Source of the DNA: Myxococcales bacterium
GTDB taxonomy: Bacteria > Myxococcota_A > Polyangia > Polyangiales > Polyangiaceae
Reading direction: 5' to 3'
NCBI GenBank assembly: GCA_016712525.1
Contig: JADJQX010000007.1
Location: forward strand, 124,001-188,000
Length of the DNA: 64,000 nucleotides
Every line of letters starts with the position of its first letter. The stretch's first letter is position 1. The notes beneath the pieces were generated by a model. That model was not told the DNA's origin, did no database searches, and worked only from the letters and a program-made list of their open reading frames with translations. Shown one piece after another: positions 49,828 through 59,011 of this stretch. Both the position numbers and the translations under genes were made by a program.

Positions 49828-51405
49828 TCACGCGCCCGTCGGCGGCGCGTACGCCGAACGCCACGTGCGGTGGTACTCGGCCTCCTCGGCCTCCCACTCC
49901 GCGTCGCTGAGACCGAGCTCGGGCTGCACCGTGGCGCGGATCTTCGCCATCTCGTGCCGCCCGCCTTCGGGCAGGGTGAGGCCGATACGCACCCGGCGCA
50001 GAAGGAGATCCGCGAGGGATACGCAGCCCTCGTCGCGCGCGGCGAGGCGCAGCTCGCCGTAGATGGATACGCTGTCGCCGATGCGCTCGAGGTCGGCCTC
50101 GGACGACACCACCTTCGTCGCGTCCTCGCCGAGCCGGCCCGCGAGCCTGCGCCGGACGTCCTGCGAGAGGGACGACGGGAGCGTGGCCTCGTCGGCCCCG
50201 CGGTCGAACATTCCCGCGCGATCGGGCAGCGGCCCGAGCTCGGCCCGGGCGGCCTCGAGGGCCTCGCGCGCCATGAGGGCCCAGGTGGTGAGCTTTCCCC
50301 CGGTGATCGTGACGAGGCCTTTTTCGTGCCACACCGCGTGCTCGCGCGACTCCTTCGAGGGGTCGGCCTTGCCCGTGTCGATGACGGGGCGGACCCCCGA
50401 GTAGGTGCAAAGTACATCGGATTCGACGAGCCCGAGCCCGGGGAACACCTTCCTCGCGCCCTCGAGGATGTAGTCCGCCTCGGACGACGAGATGCGCGGC
50501 TCCTCGTCGAGCTCGTGGTCGTGGTCGACGTCGGTCGTCCCGACGAGCGTCACGCCCTCCCAAGGGACCGCGAAGACACCCCGCTGATCGCGGGGATGCA
50601 TGAAGCTCATGGCCTCCGTGACGGGGACCTTCGACCGGGGGAACACGAGGTGGCTGCCGCGAATCTTCCGGAGCTTCGGCGCCTCGCCGAGGACCTTTCG
50701 GAGCTCGTCGGCCCAGGCCCCCGTCGCGTTGATCACCGCCTTGGCCGTGACCTCGGCCGTCTTGCCCTTGCCGGGGCCGCGCTCGTCACGCAGCACGACG
50801 CCGCGAACGTGACCGCTCGTGTCTCGGAGCAGGCTCACGGCGCGGGTGTAGCTTCGCGCCGTGCCTCCGCGCCTTACTCCCTCGCGCAAGACCCGGAGCG
50901 TGAGGCGGGCGTCGTCGGTCTGGGCGTCGTGGTAGCGGTACCCGCCGAGCACGCCGGAGCGCTCGAGCATCGGGAAGAGCCGCACGATCTCGGCCTCGTT
51001 CAAGCGCTCGTGGTTCCACTTCCACGCGAGCGCGTCGTACATGCTGAGGCCGATGCCGAACATCCAGCGCGGCATGGTGTCGCCGGGGAACGCGGCGAGC
51101 GAAAAGGGCAGGCTCTCGACGAGACCGCGGCCCTCGTCGAGCATCCGCTCACGCTCTTTGACGCTCTTTCGTGTCACGAGGAACTGCCCCTGGCGCAGGT
51201 AGCGCAGGCCCCCGTGAACGAGCTTCGTCGAGCGGCTCGAGGTGCCCTGCGCGAAGTCTCCTCCCTCGACGAGCAACGTGCGGAACCCTGCGCGCGTCGC
51301 CTCCGCGAAGATCCCCGCGCCCGTGATGCCCCCGCCGACGACGACGAGGTCCCACGGGGCTCCGAGCTTCTCCCACGCGTCCTCGCGAAAACCCTTGCCC
51401 CACAT
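49828..51405 (-). CDS. glpD: FAD-dependent glycerol-3-phosphate dehydrogenase
   Basis: A 525-residue GlpD-type flavoprotein. The Rossmann FAD loop is DLVVVGGGITGAGIFAEATRAG near residue 18-39, followed by GTSSRSTKLVHGGLRYL, the family signature. The C-terminal domain includes DVRRRLAGRLGED and LRRVRIGLTLPEGG. It oxidises sn-glycerol-3-phosphate to dihydroxyacetone phosphate and passes electrons to quinone, at the inner membrane. No glycerol uptake or kinase gene is adjacent. The gene shares a 208-bp divergent region with the aldehyde dehydrogenase gene, so their expression may be connected. Confidence 0.9.
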   Translation of the reverse strand: MWGKGFREDAWEKLGAPWDLVVVGGGITGAGIFAEATRAGFRTLLVEGGDFAQGTSSRSTKLVHGGLRYLRQGQFLVTRKSVKERERMLDEGRGLVESLPFSLAAFPGDTMPRWMFGIGLSMYDALAWKWNHERLNEAEIVRLFPMLERSGVLGGYRYHDAQTDDARLTLRVLREGVRRGGTARSYTRAVSLLRDTSGHVRGVVLRDERGPGKGKTAEVTAKAVINATGAWADELRKVLGEAPKLRKIRGSHLVFPRSKVPVTEAMSFMHPRDQRGVFAVPWEGVTLVGTTDVDHDHELDEEPRISSSEADYILEGARKVFPGLGLVESDVLCTYSGVRPVIDTGKADPSKESREHAVWHEKGLVTITGGKLTTWALMAREALEAARAELGPLPDRAGMFDRGADEATLPSSLSQDVRRRLAGRLGEDATKVVSSEADLERIGDSVSIYGELRLAARDEGCVSLADLLLRRVRIGLTLPEGGRHEMAKIRATVQPELGLSDAEWEAEEAEYHRTWRSAYAPPTGA

Positions 51406-51613
51406 CGCCGCCTCGTTTCGCGTCGGGGGCGGCCCTCGCCCCGCCGCGTCACCGTTTATAGAGCGGTGTCGCTGGGTTGGAAAACGTTACGACGCGGTCG
51501 GTCAATATTTGCCCCGAAGCGCGTGCGTGAAGGGGCACATGTCGCTACCTTGTGGGCACCCCGGGCGAACGCCCGAAGCATGCGCCGCGTGAGCGCGCCG
51601 TAGGAGAGTCTCA
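51406..51613. promoter_or_regulatory. Divergent promoter region between glpD and aldehyde dehydrogenase
   Basis: Two dyads are visible: CACCG-N9-CGGTG (51450-51468) and CGGGCG-AA-CGCCCG (51562-51575). An A/T-rich stretch (TTTATAGAG) lies inside the first. GGAGAG precedes the plus-strand ATG at 51614. The dyads are candidate sites for the TetR regulator encoded after the dehydrogenase. Confidence 0.35.
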
Positions 51614-53119
51614 ATGTCGCTTGCCCAGGAAGCCCAGTCCGACAGCGGAACCCAGAAGATCGCGGCCCGAGACGGCGCCCCCGAGAGCGGCGACGCCACG
51701 AAGAAGGAGGCCGCGAGCCCGAAGGGGCTCGACGCGACGCTCGCCACGCTCAAGGCCGCGTGCCGCAAACACGGGGCTCCGTCGTACGACAAGCGCATCG
51801 AGCACCTCGACGCGCTGAAGCGCGTGCTCCTCACCAACAAAGAAGAGATCGCCCGCGCCATCTCGGCCGACTTCGGCAGCCGCTCGCGCACCGAGAGCCT
51901 CGTCGCCGAGGTGTTCGTGACCATCGCCGGCATCGACTACGCGAAAGAGCGCCTCCACGAGTGGATGGACGTCGAGCCCCGCGAGGTCGCCTGGACGTTC
52001 CTCCCGGGGCGGGCCGAGGTCCACAACCAGCCGCTCGGCGTCGTGGGCATCATCGCGCCTTGGAACTACCCGGTGCAGCTCGTCTTCGCGCCCCTCGTCG
52101 CCGCGCTCGCCGCCGGCAACCGCGCCATGGTGAAGCCGTCCGAGCTCGTCCCCGAGACGAGCGCGCTCATCGCGAAGATGATCGCGTCCGCCTTCGCGCC
52201 CGACCACGTCACGTGCCACGAGGGTGGGGTCGAGGTGAGCGAGGCCTTCTCGCGGCTCGCGTTCGATCACCTGGTCTTTACGGGGTCCACGCGTGTCGGA
52301 AAGGCCGTTATGAAGGCCGCGGCGGAGAACCTCGTGCCGGTTACCCTCGAGCTCGGCGGCAAGTCCCCGGCGATCGTGGGGCGCGACTTCTCGATCGCCA
52401 CGGCCGCGCATCGCATCATGAGCGGCAAGCTCTTCAACGCCGGGCAGACGTGCATCGCGCCCGACTATGCGCTCGTCCCGCGCAAGGAGCTCGACGCCTT
52501 CGTCTCCGAGTGCAAGGCCGTCGTGGCTCGTATGTATCCTACACTCGTCGGTAACGCCGACTACACCGCCGTGGTCAACGCGCGACAGAAGGCCCGCCTC
52601 GAGGGCTACCTCTCCGAGGCGACCGAGAAAGGCGCCAAGGTCGTGCGCTTGAACCCGGCGAACGAGTCGTTCGAGGGCTCGAAGAAGCTCGAGCCGACGC
52701 TCGTGCTCGGGGGCACCGACGAGATGGCCGTGCTCTCGGAGGAGATCTTCGGCCCCATCCTGCCGATCCTCCCGTACGACACGCTCGACGACGCCATCGC
52801 CTACGTGAACGATCGGCCGCGGCCGCTCGCGCTCTACGTCTTCGACCACGACGACGAGGCCGTCGAGAAGGTGCTCTCCGAGACCACGTCGGGCGGCGTG
52901 ACCGTGAACGACACCATGCTGCACATCGCGCAGGACGACATGCCCTTCGGCGGCGTCGGGCCGAGCGGCATGGGCCACTACCACGGCAAAGAGGGCTTCG
53001 ACGCGCTCACCAAGAAGAAGCCCGTCTTCTACCAGGCGCGCCTCAACGCCTCGGATCTGATGCGCCCTCCCTTCGGGAAGGCGATCGACTATTTCCTCAA
53101 GTTCGTCTTGGGCAAGTGA
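51614..53119 (+). CDS. Aldehyde dehydrogenase (coniferyl-aldehyde-dehydrogenase-like)
   Basis: A 501-residue aldehyde dehydrogenase. The first 40 residues are a variable leader. The cofactor region GIIAPWNYPVQLVFAPLVAAL, the FTGSTRVGKAVM segment, the catalytic Glu in TLELGGKSPAIV (near 247) and the catalytic Cys in NAGQTCIAPDYALV (near 281) are all intact. FGGVGPSGMGHYHGKEGFD near the end is typical of the coniferyl/fatty aldehyde dehydrogenase group with membrane-seeking tails; here the tail ends IDYFLKFVLGK. It oxidises an aldehyde to the acid with NAD(P). The adjacent TetR gene starts right after the stop. Confidence 0.9.
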   Translation: MSLAQEAQSDSGTQKIAARDGAPESGDATKKEAASPKGLDATLATLKAACRKHGAPSYDKRIEHLDALKRVLLTNKEEIARAISADFGSRSRTESLVAEVFVTIAGIDYAKERLHEWMDVEPREVAWTFLPGRAEVHNQPLGVVGIIAPWNYPVQLVFAPLVAALAAGNRAMVKPSELVPETSALIAKMIASAFAPDHVTCHEGGVEVSEAFSRLAFDHLVFTGSTRVGKAVMKAAAENLVPVTLELGGKSPAIVGRDFSIATAAHRIMSGKLFNAGQTCIAPDYALVPRKELDAFVSECKAVVARMYPTLVGNADYTAVVNARQKARLEGYLSEATEKGAKVVRLNPANESFEGSKKLEPTLVLGGTDEMAVLSEEIFGPILPILPYDTLDDAIAYVNDRPRPLALYVFDHDDEAVEKVLSETTSGGVTVNDTMLHIAQDDMPFGGVGPSGMGHYHGKEGFDALTKKKPVFYQARLNASDLMRPPFGKAIDYFLKFVLGK

Positions 53120-53770
53120 GTGGGTCGGCCTCCCGAGCCTGAGCGCCGCCAAGAGCTGCTCGAGGCCGTCGTCGAGTTCGTGCTCAAGAACGGCCTCACC
53201 GGGCTGTCGCTCCGGCCCCTCGCCAAAGGGGTCGGGACGAGCGCGCGCATGCTCCTCTATCATTTCGAGTCGCGCGAGAAGCTCATCGCGCTCGTCATCG
53301 AGACCATTCGGGAGCAGCTTCGGCTCTTTCTCATGGCGCAGGCGGCCTCCGACGAGAAGATGTCGACGGGCCTCCGCACGTTCTGGTCGCTCGCGAGCCG
53401 ACCGGACGCCGAGCCCTACGTGCGGCTCTTCTTCGAGGTCTATGGGCTGGCCGTGCACGAGCCCGAGCGCTACGGCGCCTTCCTCGACACGGTCATCACG
53501 GGCTGGATCTCGATCGTGCGCGAGGCCACCCAAGACGGCGACGACGCCACCGCCACGCTCACGATCGCCGTCACGCGCGGGCTGATGCTCGATCTGCTGG
53601 CGACCCGCGACGTCGAGCGGACAGGGCGCGCCCTCGAGATCTTCCTTCGCGAGGTCGTCGAGCCACGCGAGGCGATAGGCGCGCTCCGGCTCGCGAAGCA
53701 CACGCGAGGCGCCTCTTCCGAGCTCGTCGGCCGCCTCGTCGCCGAGGCCGACGCGTCGCGCGGTGAATAG
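53120..53770 (+). CDS. TetR-family regulator
   Basis: A 216-residue regulator. The N-terminal helix-turn-helix (about 12-55) reads VEFVLKNGLTGLSLRPLAKGVGTSARMLLYHFESREKL, a TetR pattern. The rest is a helical ligand domain without recognisable pocket residues. The GTG start lies immediately after the TGA of the aldehyde dehydrogenase gene, so both are on one transcript. It is probably a repressor of this unit that responds to the aldehyde or a related fatty compound; inference from position only. Confidence 0.87.
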   Translation: MGRPPEPERRQELLEAVVEFVLKNGLTGLSLRPLAKGVGTSARMLLYHFESREKLIALVIETIREQLRLFLMAQAASDEKMSTGLRTFWSLASRPDAEPYVRLFFEVYGLAVHEPERYGAFLDTVITGWISIVREATQDGDDATATLTIAVTRGLMLDLLATRDVERTGRALEIFLREVVEPREAIGALRLAKHTRGASSELVGRLVAEADASRGE

Positions 53771-53792
53771 GCTGTAACGGCTCGTAACTGCG

Positions 53793-54983
53793 TTACTTTT
53801 TGGTGCTCGCCACGGGCTCTTCGAGCGCCCACGCGAGCGTGCTCGCGAGCACGGCGAGCCCCTCGTCGAGGTCGGGCTCGGGCGTGAGCAGCGAGATCAC
53901 GACGAGGGGCGACTCGGTGAAGTCGAAGAATGCGCCCGGGTGCACGTAGACACCTCGCTCGAGCAGCGCCTCGACCCACTCCTCTTCGGACAGGATGGCG
54001 GGCAAGCGCACCGTCGCGTACCACCCTCCTTCGACGAAGAGCCTCGTCGCAGCGGTGCCGGCGAGCACCTCGTCGAGGCGCGCGAGGTTTCGGTTCGTCC
54101 GCGCGACGATGGCGTCCCTCGGCCCATGCGCCTCCTCGAGCAAGGTGCGCGCGGCGTGCTGCACGGGCGCCCCCACCGACAGGAACGTGTCCGCCAAGAC
54201 CTCGAGCCTCGCCTTCGCCTCGTCGACGAGCGCGCGCTCGCCCGCGAGCACGATCCACCCGAGCTTCATCTGCGGCAGCGCGGCCTCCTTCGAGAGGCCC
54301 GAGAGCACGAGCACGAGGCCACGCGAGGCCTCTCGCGCCGAGAAAAATGGGCCTCGTCGCGCTCCGAGCGGGTACCTGGCGAAGACCTCGTCCGAGATCA
54401 CCGGCAGCCCCAGGTCGAGCATGGCCTCGAGCTCGTGCGCGGTGAGCACCGAGCCCGTGGGGTTGTTCGGCGACACGACGAGCACGGCGCGGGCGCGTGG
54501 CTCCGCGGCGGCGATCCGCCCGAGCTCGGCGAGGTCCGTGTGCCACGCGCCGTCGTACCGGAGCGGGTAGGGGACGAGGCGAACCGCCGCGTGCGCCGCG
54601 AGGAACGAGAAGAGCGGGTAGCTCGGGCTCGGGACGAGGACCGTGTCGCCCGGATCGGCGAGGAGGGAAAAGAGCCATCCGTAGGCCTCGCTCGTGCTCG
54701 CCGTGCACACGACGTCGTCCGGCGAGACGGTCCCGCCGAGGCTCTCGGCGATCGCGGCGCGCGCCTCCGGGAGGCCGAAGGGGAGCGGCTCGTACACCGC
54801 GCAGCCCGGCGCGGCGAGCGCGAGGCGCCCGGTCTCCGACAGCGGAGGAGGAGAGAGGTCCGCGGTGGTCGGGTTCGACACGGTGAGATCGACGACCTTG
54901 CCCTTCGCGCGGCGCGCGCGGAGCGCCGAGGTGAGCGCGTTCTCCTCGAGATCGTGGGCGGAGCGCTTCGAAAAAGGGCTCAT
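53793..54983 (-). CDS. PLP-dependent aminotransferase, class I
   Basis: A 396-residue fold-type I aminotransferase. The PLP lysine is in SGLSKEAALPQMKLGW near residue 233, and SPNNPTGSVL near 168 is the substrate/PLP region of the AspC/AlaT group. ISDEVFARYPLGA follows. It interconverts an amino acid and 2-oxoacid; wording is closest to alanine- or aromatic-type aminotransferases, but the specificity is not fixed. It is divergent from the DUF72 gene, with a 36-bp gap, and its stop is 22 bases from the convergent TetR gene. Confidence 0.87.
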   Translation of the reverse strand: MSPFSKRSAHDLEENALTSALRARRAKGKVVDLTVSNPTTADLSPPPLSETGRLALAAPGCAVYEPLPFGLPEARAAIAESLGGTVSPDDVVCTASTSEAYGWLFSLLADPGDTVLVPSPSYPLFSFLAAHAAVRLVPYPLRYDGAWHTDLAELGRIAAAEPRARAVLVVSPNNPTGSVLTAHELEAMLDLGLPVISDEVFARYPLGARRGPFFSAREASRGLVLVLSGLSKEAALPQMKLGWIVLAGERALVDEAKARLEVLADTFLSVGAPVQHAARTLLEEAHGPRDAIVARTNRNLARLDEVLAGTAATRLFVEGGWYATVRLPAILSEEEWVEALLERGVYVHPGAFFDFTESPLVVISLLTPEPDLDEGLAVLASTLAWALEEPVASTKK

Positions 54984-55019
54984 GGACAAGCCTGGTCGGG
55001 GTTCGGGTAGAGTGCACGC

Positions 55020-55730
55020 ATGACGATCCGAGTGGGCACGAGCGGGTTCTCGTACGTCGAGTGGAAGGGCACCTTCTACCCGGAGAAGCTTCCTCAGAAG
55101 AAGATGCTCGCGTACTACGCCGAGCGGTTCTCGACGGTCGAGATCAACGCGACCTTTTACCGGATGCCGAAGTCGGACATGCTCGCGGGCTGGCTCCCCG
55201 AGGTCCCGGCGGGCTTCTCGTTCGTGCTGAAGGCGCCCCAACGGATCACGCATCACAAGCGGCTCGTCGAGGCCGAGGACGACACCCGCCACTTCGTGAG
55301 CGTGGCCCGCGTGATGGGCGAGAAGCTCGGTCCGTTGCTCTTCCAGCTCCCCCCGCACCTGAAGAAGGATCTCCCTCGGCTCGCCGCGTTCCTCGACGTC
55401 TTCGAGCCCGGGACGAAGCTCGTGCTCGAGGCCGGTGATCCCTCGTGGTTCTCCGACGACGTGTACGAGCTGCTCCGCGCGCGGGGCGTCGCGCTCTGCA
55501 TCGTGGACGACGCGTCGCCGCGGAAGGCGGCGCCGTTCGTCAGGACCGCCGAGCACGGCTACCTCCGGCTGCGCAGGGTGTCCTACACCGACGACGAGAT
55601 CGCCGAGTGGGCGCGCCGAATCTCCGACGCGGGCTTCGTGGACGCGTGGGTGTTCTTCAAGCACGAGGACGCCGGCACCGGGCCCGTGCTCGCCCAGAAG
55701 CTCCTCGAGGCCCTCGAACGGTCGCGCTGA
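55020..55730 (+). CDS. DUF72 protein (YecE-like)
   Basis: A 236-residue DUF72 protein with a TIM-barrel fold. Family features are IRVGTSGFSYVEWKGTFYPEKLPQKKMLAYYAERFSTVEINATFYR (first part: VGTSGFSY, WKGTFYPE, FSTVEINATFY), then FVLKAPQRITHHKRL and LGPLLFQLPPH. Function is unknown across bacteria. No genetic partner is apparent: the neighbour on the left is divergent and that on the right is a lipoprotein with its own ribosome binding site. Confidence 0.88.
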   Translation: MTIRVGTSGFSYVEWKGTFYPEKLPQKKMLAYYAERFSTVEINATFYRMPKSDMLAGWLPEVPAGFSFVLKAPQRITHHKRLVEAEDDTRHFVSVARVMGEKLGPLLFQLPPHLKKDLPRLAAFLDVFEPGTKLVLEAGDPSWFSDDVYELLRARGVALCIVDDASPRKAAPFVRTAEHGYLRLRRVSYTDDEIAEWARRISDAGFVDAWVFFKHEDAGTGPVLAQKLLEALERSR

Positions 55731-55853
55731 CGGCGCGAGCCGACCGAGCTCGGCCGCTCCCGACCTTGCCGTAATGTCCAAGGACATGGGTTGCGCCCCG
55801 CGCCCGCTCGAATAGCTTGGACTCTTGGTGGCTTGCTCGCCGCGGAGGTCCCT

Positions 55854-57959
55854 TTGCTGAACCGTCGTTCGTTCGTGTGGGTGCCCGTGCTCGTCCTCGT
55901 GGCGGGGGCCGTCGTCGCGTGCTCGTCGTCCGAGATGCCCGTCGAGCCTCCGGCCGTCGACGCGGGCTCGCCCGACACGGGCGCGGTCGACGCCGCTCCC
56001 CGCTGCGGAAAGGACGGTCCTACGAAGTGTGCGCTCGGGGCGTCCTGCGCCGTCCCGGCCGACTGCGAATCCTCGAATTGCACGAACGGAAAGTGCGCGT
56101 CCGCGTCGTGCTCCAACAAAATCCAAGACGGCACCGAGACCGGCGTCGACTGCGGCGGGAGCTGCCCTCTCAAGTGCGACGGCGACCCGTGCGCCAAGAA
56201 CGAAGACTGCCAGAGCACGACCTGCAAACCCGACAAGACATGCGCCCCGCCCGGCACGAAGACGTGCGGCGTCGGCCTCCCGAACCCGTGCGAGAACGGC
56301 GAGGCGTGCCTGCAAGATCGCGACTGCAAGACCGACTATTGCCGCGCGCTCGCGTGCAACGACGCTCCTCCCACCGTGCACCAAGACGGGCGGCGTAACG
56401 GCGGCGAGACCGGCGTCGACTGCGGAGGCAAGGCCGCCCCCGAGAAGCTCTGCGCGGCAGGGCAGAAGTGCGTCACGAGCGACGACTGCCTGTCGACGTG
56501 CACGAACGGCGTCTGCGACGCCCCGAGCGCGACCGACGGCAAACAGAACAACGGCGAGACCGACGTCGACTGCGGCGGCCCGAACGCCCCGAAATGCGCG
56601 CTCACGAAGAAGTGCGCCACGAACGGCGACTGTCGCGTGAACGCGTGCACGGCGAACGTGTGCGTCGAGCCCACGGATTCGGACGGCATCAAGAACGGCG
56701 GCGAGACCGACGTCGACTGCGGCGGCGCGGCCGTGACGGACGGCGCGTTCACCTACACCGCCCCACGTTGTATCGACGACCGCACCTGTGCAGCCGACGC
56801 CGACTGCCTGTCGACCTCCTGCTCTCCGGCCGGGGTGTGCGTGCCGAAGTCGTGCGACACGGGCGAGGTGGCCGGCATTCGCACGTGCGGCGCGAAGGAG
56901 GTCGGCGAGCTCGGCGCCGCCCACGAGTCGTGCTGCCGCTCGCTCCCGCTCCCGACGCGCTCGAGCCGTCGCCTCGACAAATACGAGATCACGGCGGGGC
57001 GCATGCGCTCCTTCATCACCGCCGTCGGGCCGAACGTGAGGGCGTGGGTGGCCTCGTACGTGGCCGCGAACCCGGGCTCTCAGCTCGCGAACCTCCTCAC
57101 CCTCGCGCCCGTGGTCGGCAACCTTTTTCCCGCCTCGAAGACCGGGCCGCTCAACCTGGTCGCGCACCTCGGCGCGATCGACATGGACAACTACAACGGC
57201 ATTCGCGGCTGCTTCAACGGCTACGACGTCGCGAACCCGAACAACGGCTCGAGCGGCCACTCGACCTACTGGCAGCCCGACGCCGACCTCGCCCAGTATG
57301 GCATCCCGACGCGAATTTTGCCCCGCGAGACGCTCGACACGAAGCCGCTCACCTGCACGACGTCGATGATGCTTGCGGCGTTCTGCGCGTGGGACGGCGG
57401 CGAGCTCGCGCTCCTCGCCGACATGCAAGATGCGTGGGGCCCCGACGCCTTCCCGCAGGGGCCGGCCGACCCGCTCCGCCCGAACTACAACTGGTGCAAC
57501 GGCCGCCCGGGCACCGGCGGGTGGACGTGCCAAGACACGTCGCTCGGGATAAACGGCCTATTTTATCAGTTCCCCGCGAACACCAACACGCTCCGTGACA
57601 TGAGCCCGTGGATCGCGTCGCCTGGCCGGTTCCAAACCGACGTGACCCGACTGAAGAGCGGCAACGGCGAGGGCTGGTACGACATGCTCGGCAACCTCGG
57701 CGAGTACACGGGAGATTTCAGCAGCCCGTCGCTCGACTTCTGCGACTTCTCGGTGGCGCCTGCGGCTGGCGCGACCACGTGCACACGTAGCCTCAAGCCC
57801 GCCGGCTCCGTCGGCACGCTCTACACGGGCATCCCACGCGGTGGGGTCATCGGCCGCTCGTGGGAGGGGCACAACTACGGTCGGGGGACGACCGGCGGCT
57901 TCCAGGTCACCTTCCAGTACGGAAAGTTCGGCGGTCGCTGCGTGAGGCCAGCGCAGTAG
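55854..57959 (+). CDS. Cys-rich repeat lipoprotein with FGE/SUMF-like domain
   Basis: A 701-residue lipoprotein. TTG at 55854 is favoured as start because GGAGG lies five bases before it and a clean signal peptide follows (SFVWVPVLVLVAGAVVAC, Cys 23). Residues 40-330 carry at least four copies of a NGGETGVDCGG-type Cys-rich unit (for example DGTETGVDCGG, NGGETGVDCGG, NGETDVDCGG), with many further Cys. The C-terminal domain (about 370-700) matches formylglycine-generating enzyme/sulfatase-modifying factor proteins: RLDKYEITAGRMRSF, FCAWDGGELALLADM and GWYDMLGNLGEYTGD. The catalytic Cys pair of true FGE is absent near the end (FGGRCVRP has one Cys), so it is likely a surface binding protein rather than a sulfatase activator. 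Confidence 0.8.
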   Translation: MLNRRSFVWVPVLVLVAGAVVACSSSEMPVEPPAVDAGSPDTGAVDAAPRCGKDGPTKCALGASCAVPADCESSNCTNGKCASASCSNKIQDGTETGVDCGGSCPLKCDGDPCAKNEDCQSTTCKPDKTCAPPGTKTCGVGLPNPCENGEACLQDRDCKTDYCRALACNDAPPTVHQDGRRNGGETGVDCGGKAAPEKLCAAGQKCVTSDDCLSTCTNGVCDAPSATDGKQNNGETDVDCGGPNAPKCALTKKCATNGDCRVNACTANVCVEPTDSDGIKNGGETDVDCGGAAVTDGAFTYTAPRCIDDRTCAADADCLSTSCSPAGVCVPKSCDTGEVAGIRTCGAKEVGELGAAHESCCRSLPLPTRSSRRLDKYEITAGRMRSFITAVGPNVRAWVASYVAANPGSQLANLLTLAPVVGNLFPASKTGPLNLVAHLGAIDMDNYNGIRGCFNGYDVANPNNGSSGHSTYWQPDADLAQYGIPTRILPRETLDTKPLTCTTSMMLAAFCAWDGGELALLADMQDAWGPDAFPQGPADPLRPNYNWCNGRPGTGGWTCQDTSLGINGLFYQFPANTNTLRDMSPWIASPGRFQTDVTRLKSGNGEGWYDMLGNLGEYTGDFSSPSLDFCDFSVAPAAGATTCTRSLKPAGSVGTLYTGIPRGGVIGRSWEGHNYGRGTTGGFQVTFQYGKFGGRCVRPAQ

Positions 57960-57996
57960 CCGCTGAAGCTCGCGGATCGCCTCGGAGCGTGCCTCG

Positions 57997-58359
57997 TCAG
58001 GCGCGCTCGAGGCGCACGGCCGTGCCGTAGCAGAGCACCTCGGTCGCGCCCTGGACGAACTCGGTCGCGTCGTACCGCATGGCCACGATCGCGTGCGCGC
58101 CCATTTGCTCGGCGTGCGACACCATCATGAGGTAGGCCTCCTGCCTCGCGGCCTCGCACACCTGCACGTACTCGTCGATGTTGCCGCCGCCGAGCTGCTT
58201 GAACGCGCCGACGAAGCCCTGGCCGAAGCTCACGCTGCGCACGACGATGCCGCGCGTGATCCCGATGTACTGCGTGATGCGGTAGCCCTCGACGTTCGGG
58301 CCCGTGGTGACGACGACGGAGGACGCGGGGGTCGCCGGGGTGCGGTAGGTCTCGCTCAT
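57997..58359 (-). CDS. YbjQ/heavy-metal-binding domain protein
   Basis: A 120-residue YbjQ-type protein. The family pattern is TTGPNVEGYRITQYIGITRGIVVRSVSFGQGF, then QEAYLMMVSHAEQMGAHAIVAMRYDATEF, ending with GATEVLCYGTAVRLE. These proteins form pentamers and are annotated as heavy-metal-binding by domain name only; biological role is unknown. No metal-responsive regulator is adjacent. The gene is divergent from a lipoprotein gene with a 52-bp gap. Confidence 0.85.
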   Translation of the reverse strand: MSETYRTPATPASSVVVTTGPNVEGYRITQYIGITRGIVVRSVSFGQGFVGAFKQLGGGNIDEYVQVCEAARQEAYLMMVSHAEQMGAHAIVAMRYDATEFVQGATEVLCYGTAVRLERA

Positions 58360-58411
58360 GGCGCGAAAGGGTACACTCGGCGCCCCGCGGACTTTGCTAA
58401 GTCTTTCCTCC

Positions 58412-59011
58412 ATGCTCCGCCCGACCCTCGTCGCCCTGGCTCTCCCCCTCGTCGCGCTCGTCTCCGCGTGCGACAAACCCAAAGAGCCCGAGCCGGCGCC
58501 CAAAGCCGCCGAGCCTCCCAAGGCCGCGCCCTCCGCCTCGACGACGCCCCCGAGCGAGCCCCCGAAGGCTGCGGGAGAGCTCGTTTGGGATGCCCCGGCC
58601 GCGTTCGCGACGGTGCCGAACGCGAGCCCGATGCGCAAGGCGACTTACAAAATCGCCAAGGTGAGCGGAGACACGGAGGACGCCGAGCTCTCGGTGATCG
58701 TGGCCGGTGGTGGGGTGGAGGCCAACGTGGCCCGGTGGGCCGGGCAGTTCCAGGAGAAGCCCACGCCGAAGCGCCAGGATCGCAAGGTCGGGCCCCTTGC
58801 GGTCACGATCGTCGAGCTCGACGGCACCTTCACGGGCGGCGGCATGCCAGGCATGGCCCCGGCGGCGCCGAAGGCCAAGTGGAAGATGCTCGCGGCCATC
58901 GTCGAGTCGGGGGGAGAGGCCACGTTCTTCAAGCTCACCGGCCCCGCAGCCACGGTCGCGTCGGCGCGGAAAGACTTCGACGCGCTCGTCGCGAGCCTGC
59001 GGCTCAAGTAG
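58412..59011 (+). CDS. Lipoprotein of unknown function
   Basis: A 199-residue lipoprotein; the signal peptide ends LVALVSAC (Cys 20) and a Lys/Glu/Pro-rich linker follows. The mature domain (about 60-199) is beta-rich: MRKATYKIAKVSGDTEDAELSVIVAGG, WAGQFQEKPTPKRQDRKVG, AVTIVELDGTFTGGG and KMLAAIVESGGEATFFKLTGP, resembling small domains found in other Myxococcota lipoproteins. No catalytic motif. Its 3' end overlaps the convergent PLD-like gene by eight bases. Confidence 0.65.
   Translation: MLRPTLVALALPLVALVSACDKPKEPEPAPKAAEPPKAAPSASTTPPSEPPKAAGELVWDAPAAFATVPNASPMRKATYKIAKVSGDTEDAELSVIVAGGGVEANVARWAGQFQEKPTPKRQDRKVGPLAVTIVELDGTFTGGGMPGMAPAAPKAKWKMLAAIVESGGEATFFKLTGPAATVASARKDFDALVASLRLK

Noticed and set aside
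49534..53701. Long frames opposite glpD and the aldehyde dehydrogenase
   Set aside because: No recognisable domain on these strands; complete enzymes are on the others.
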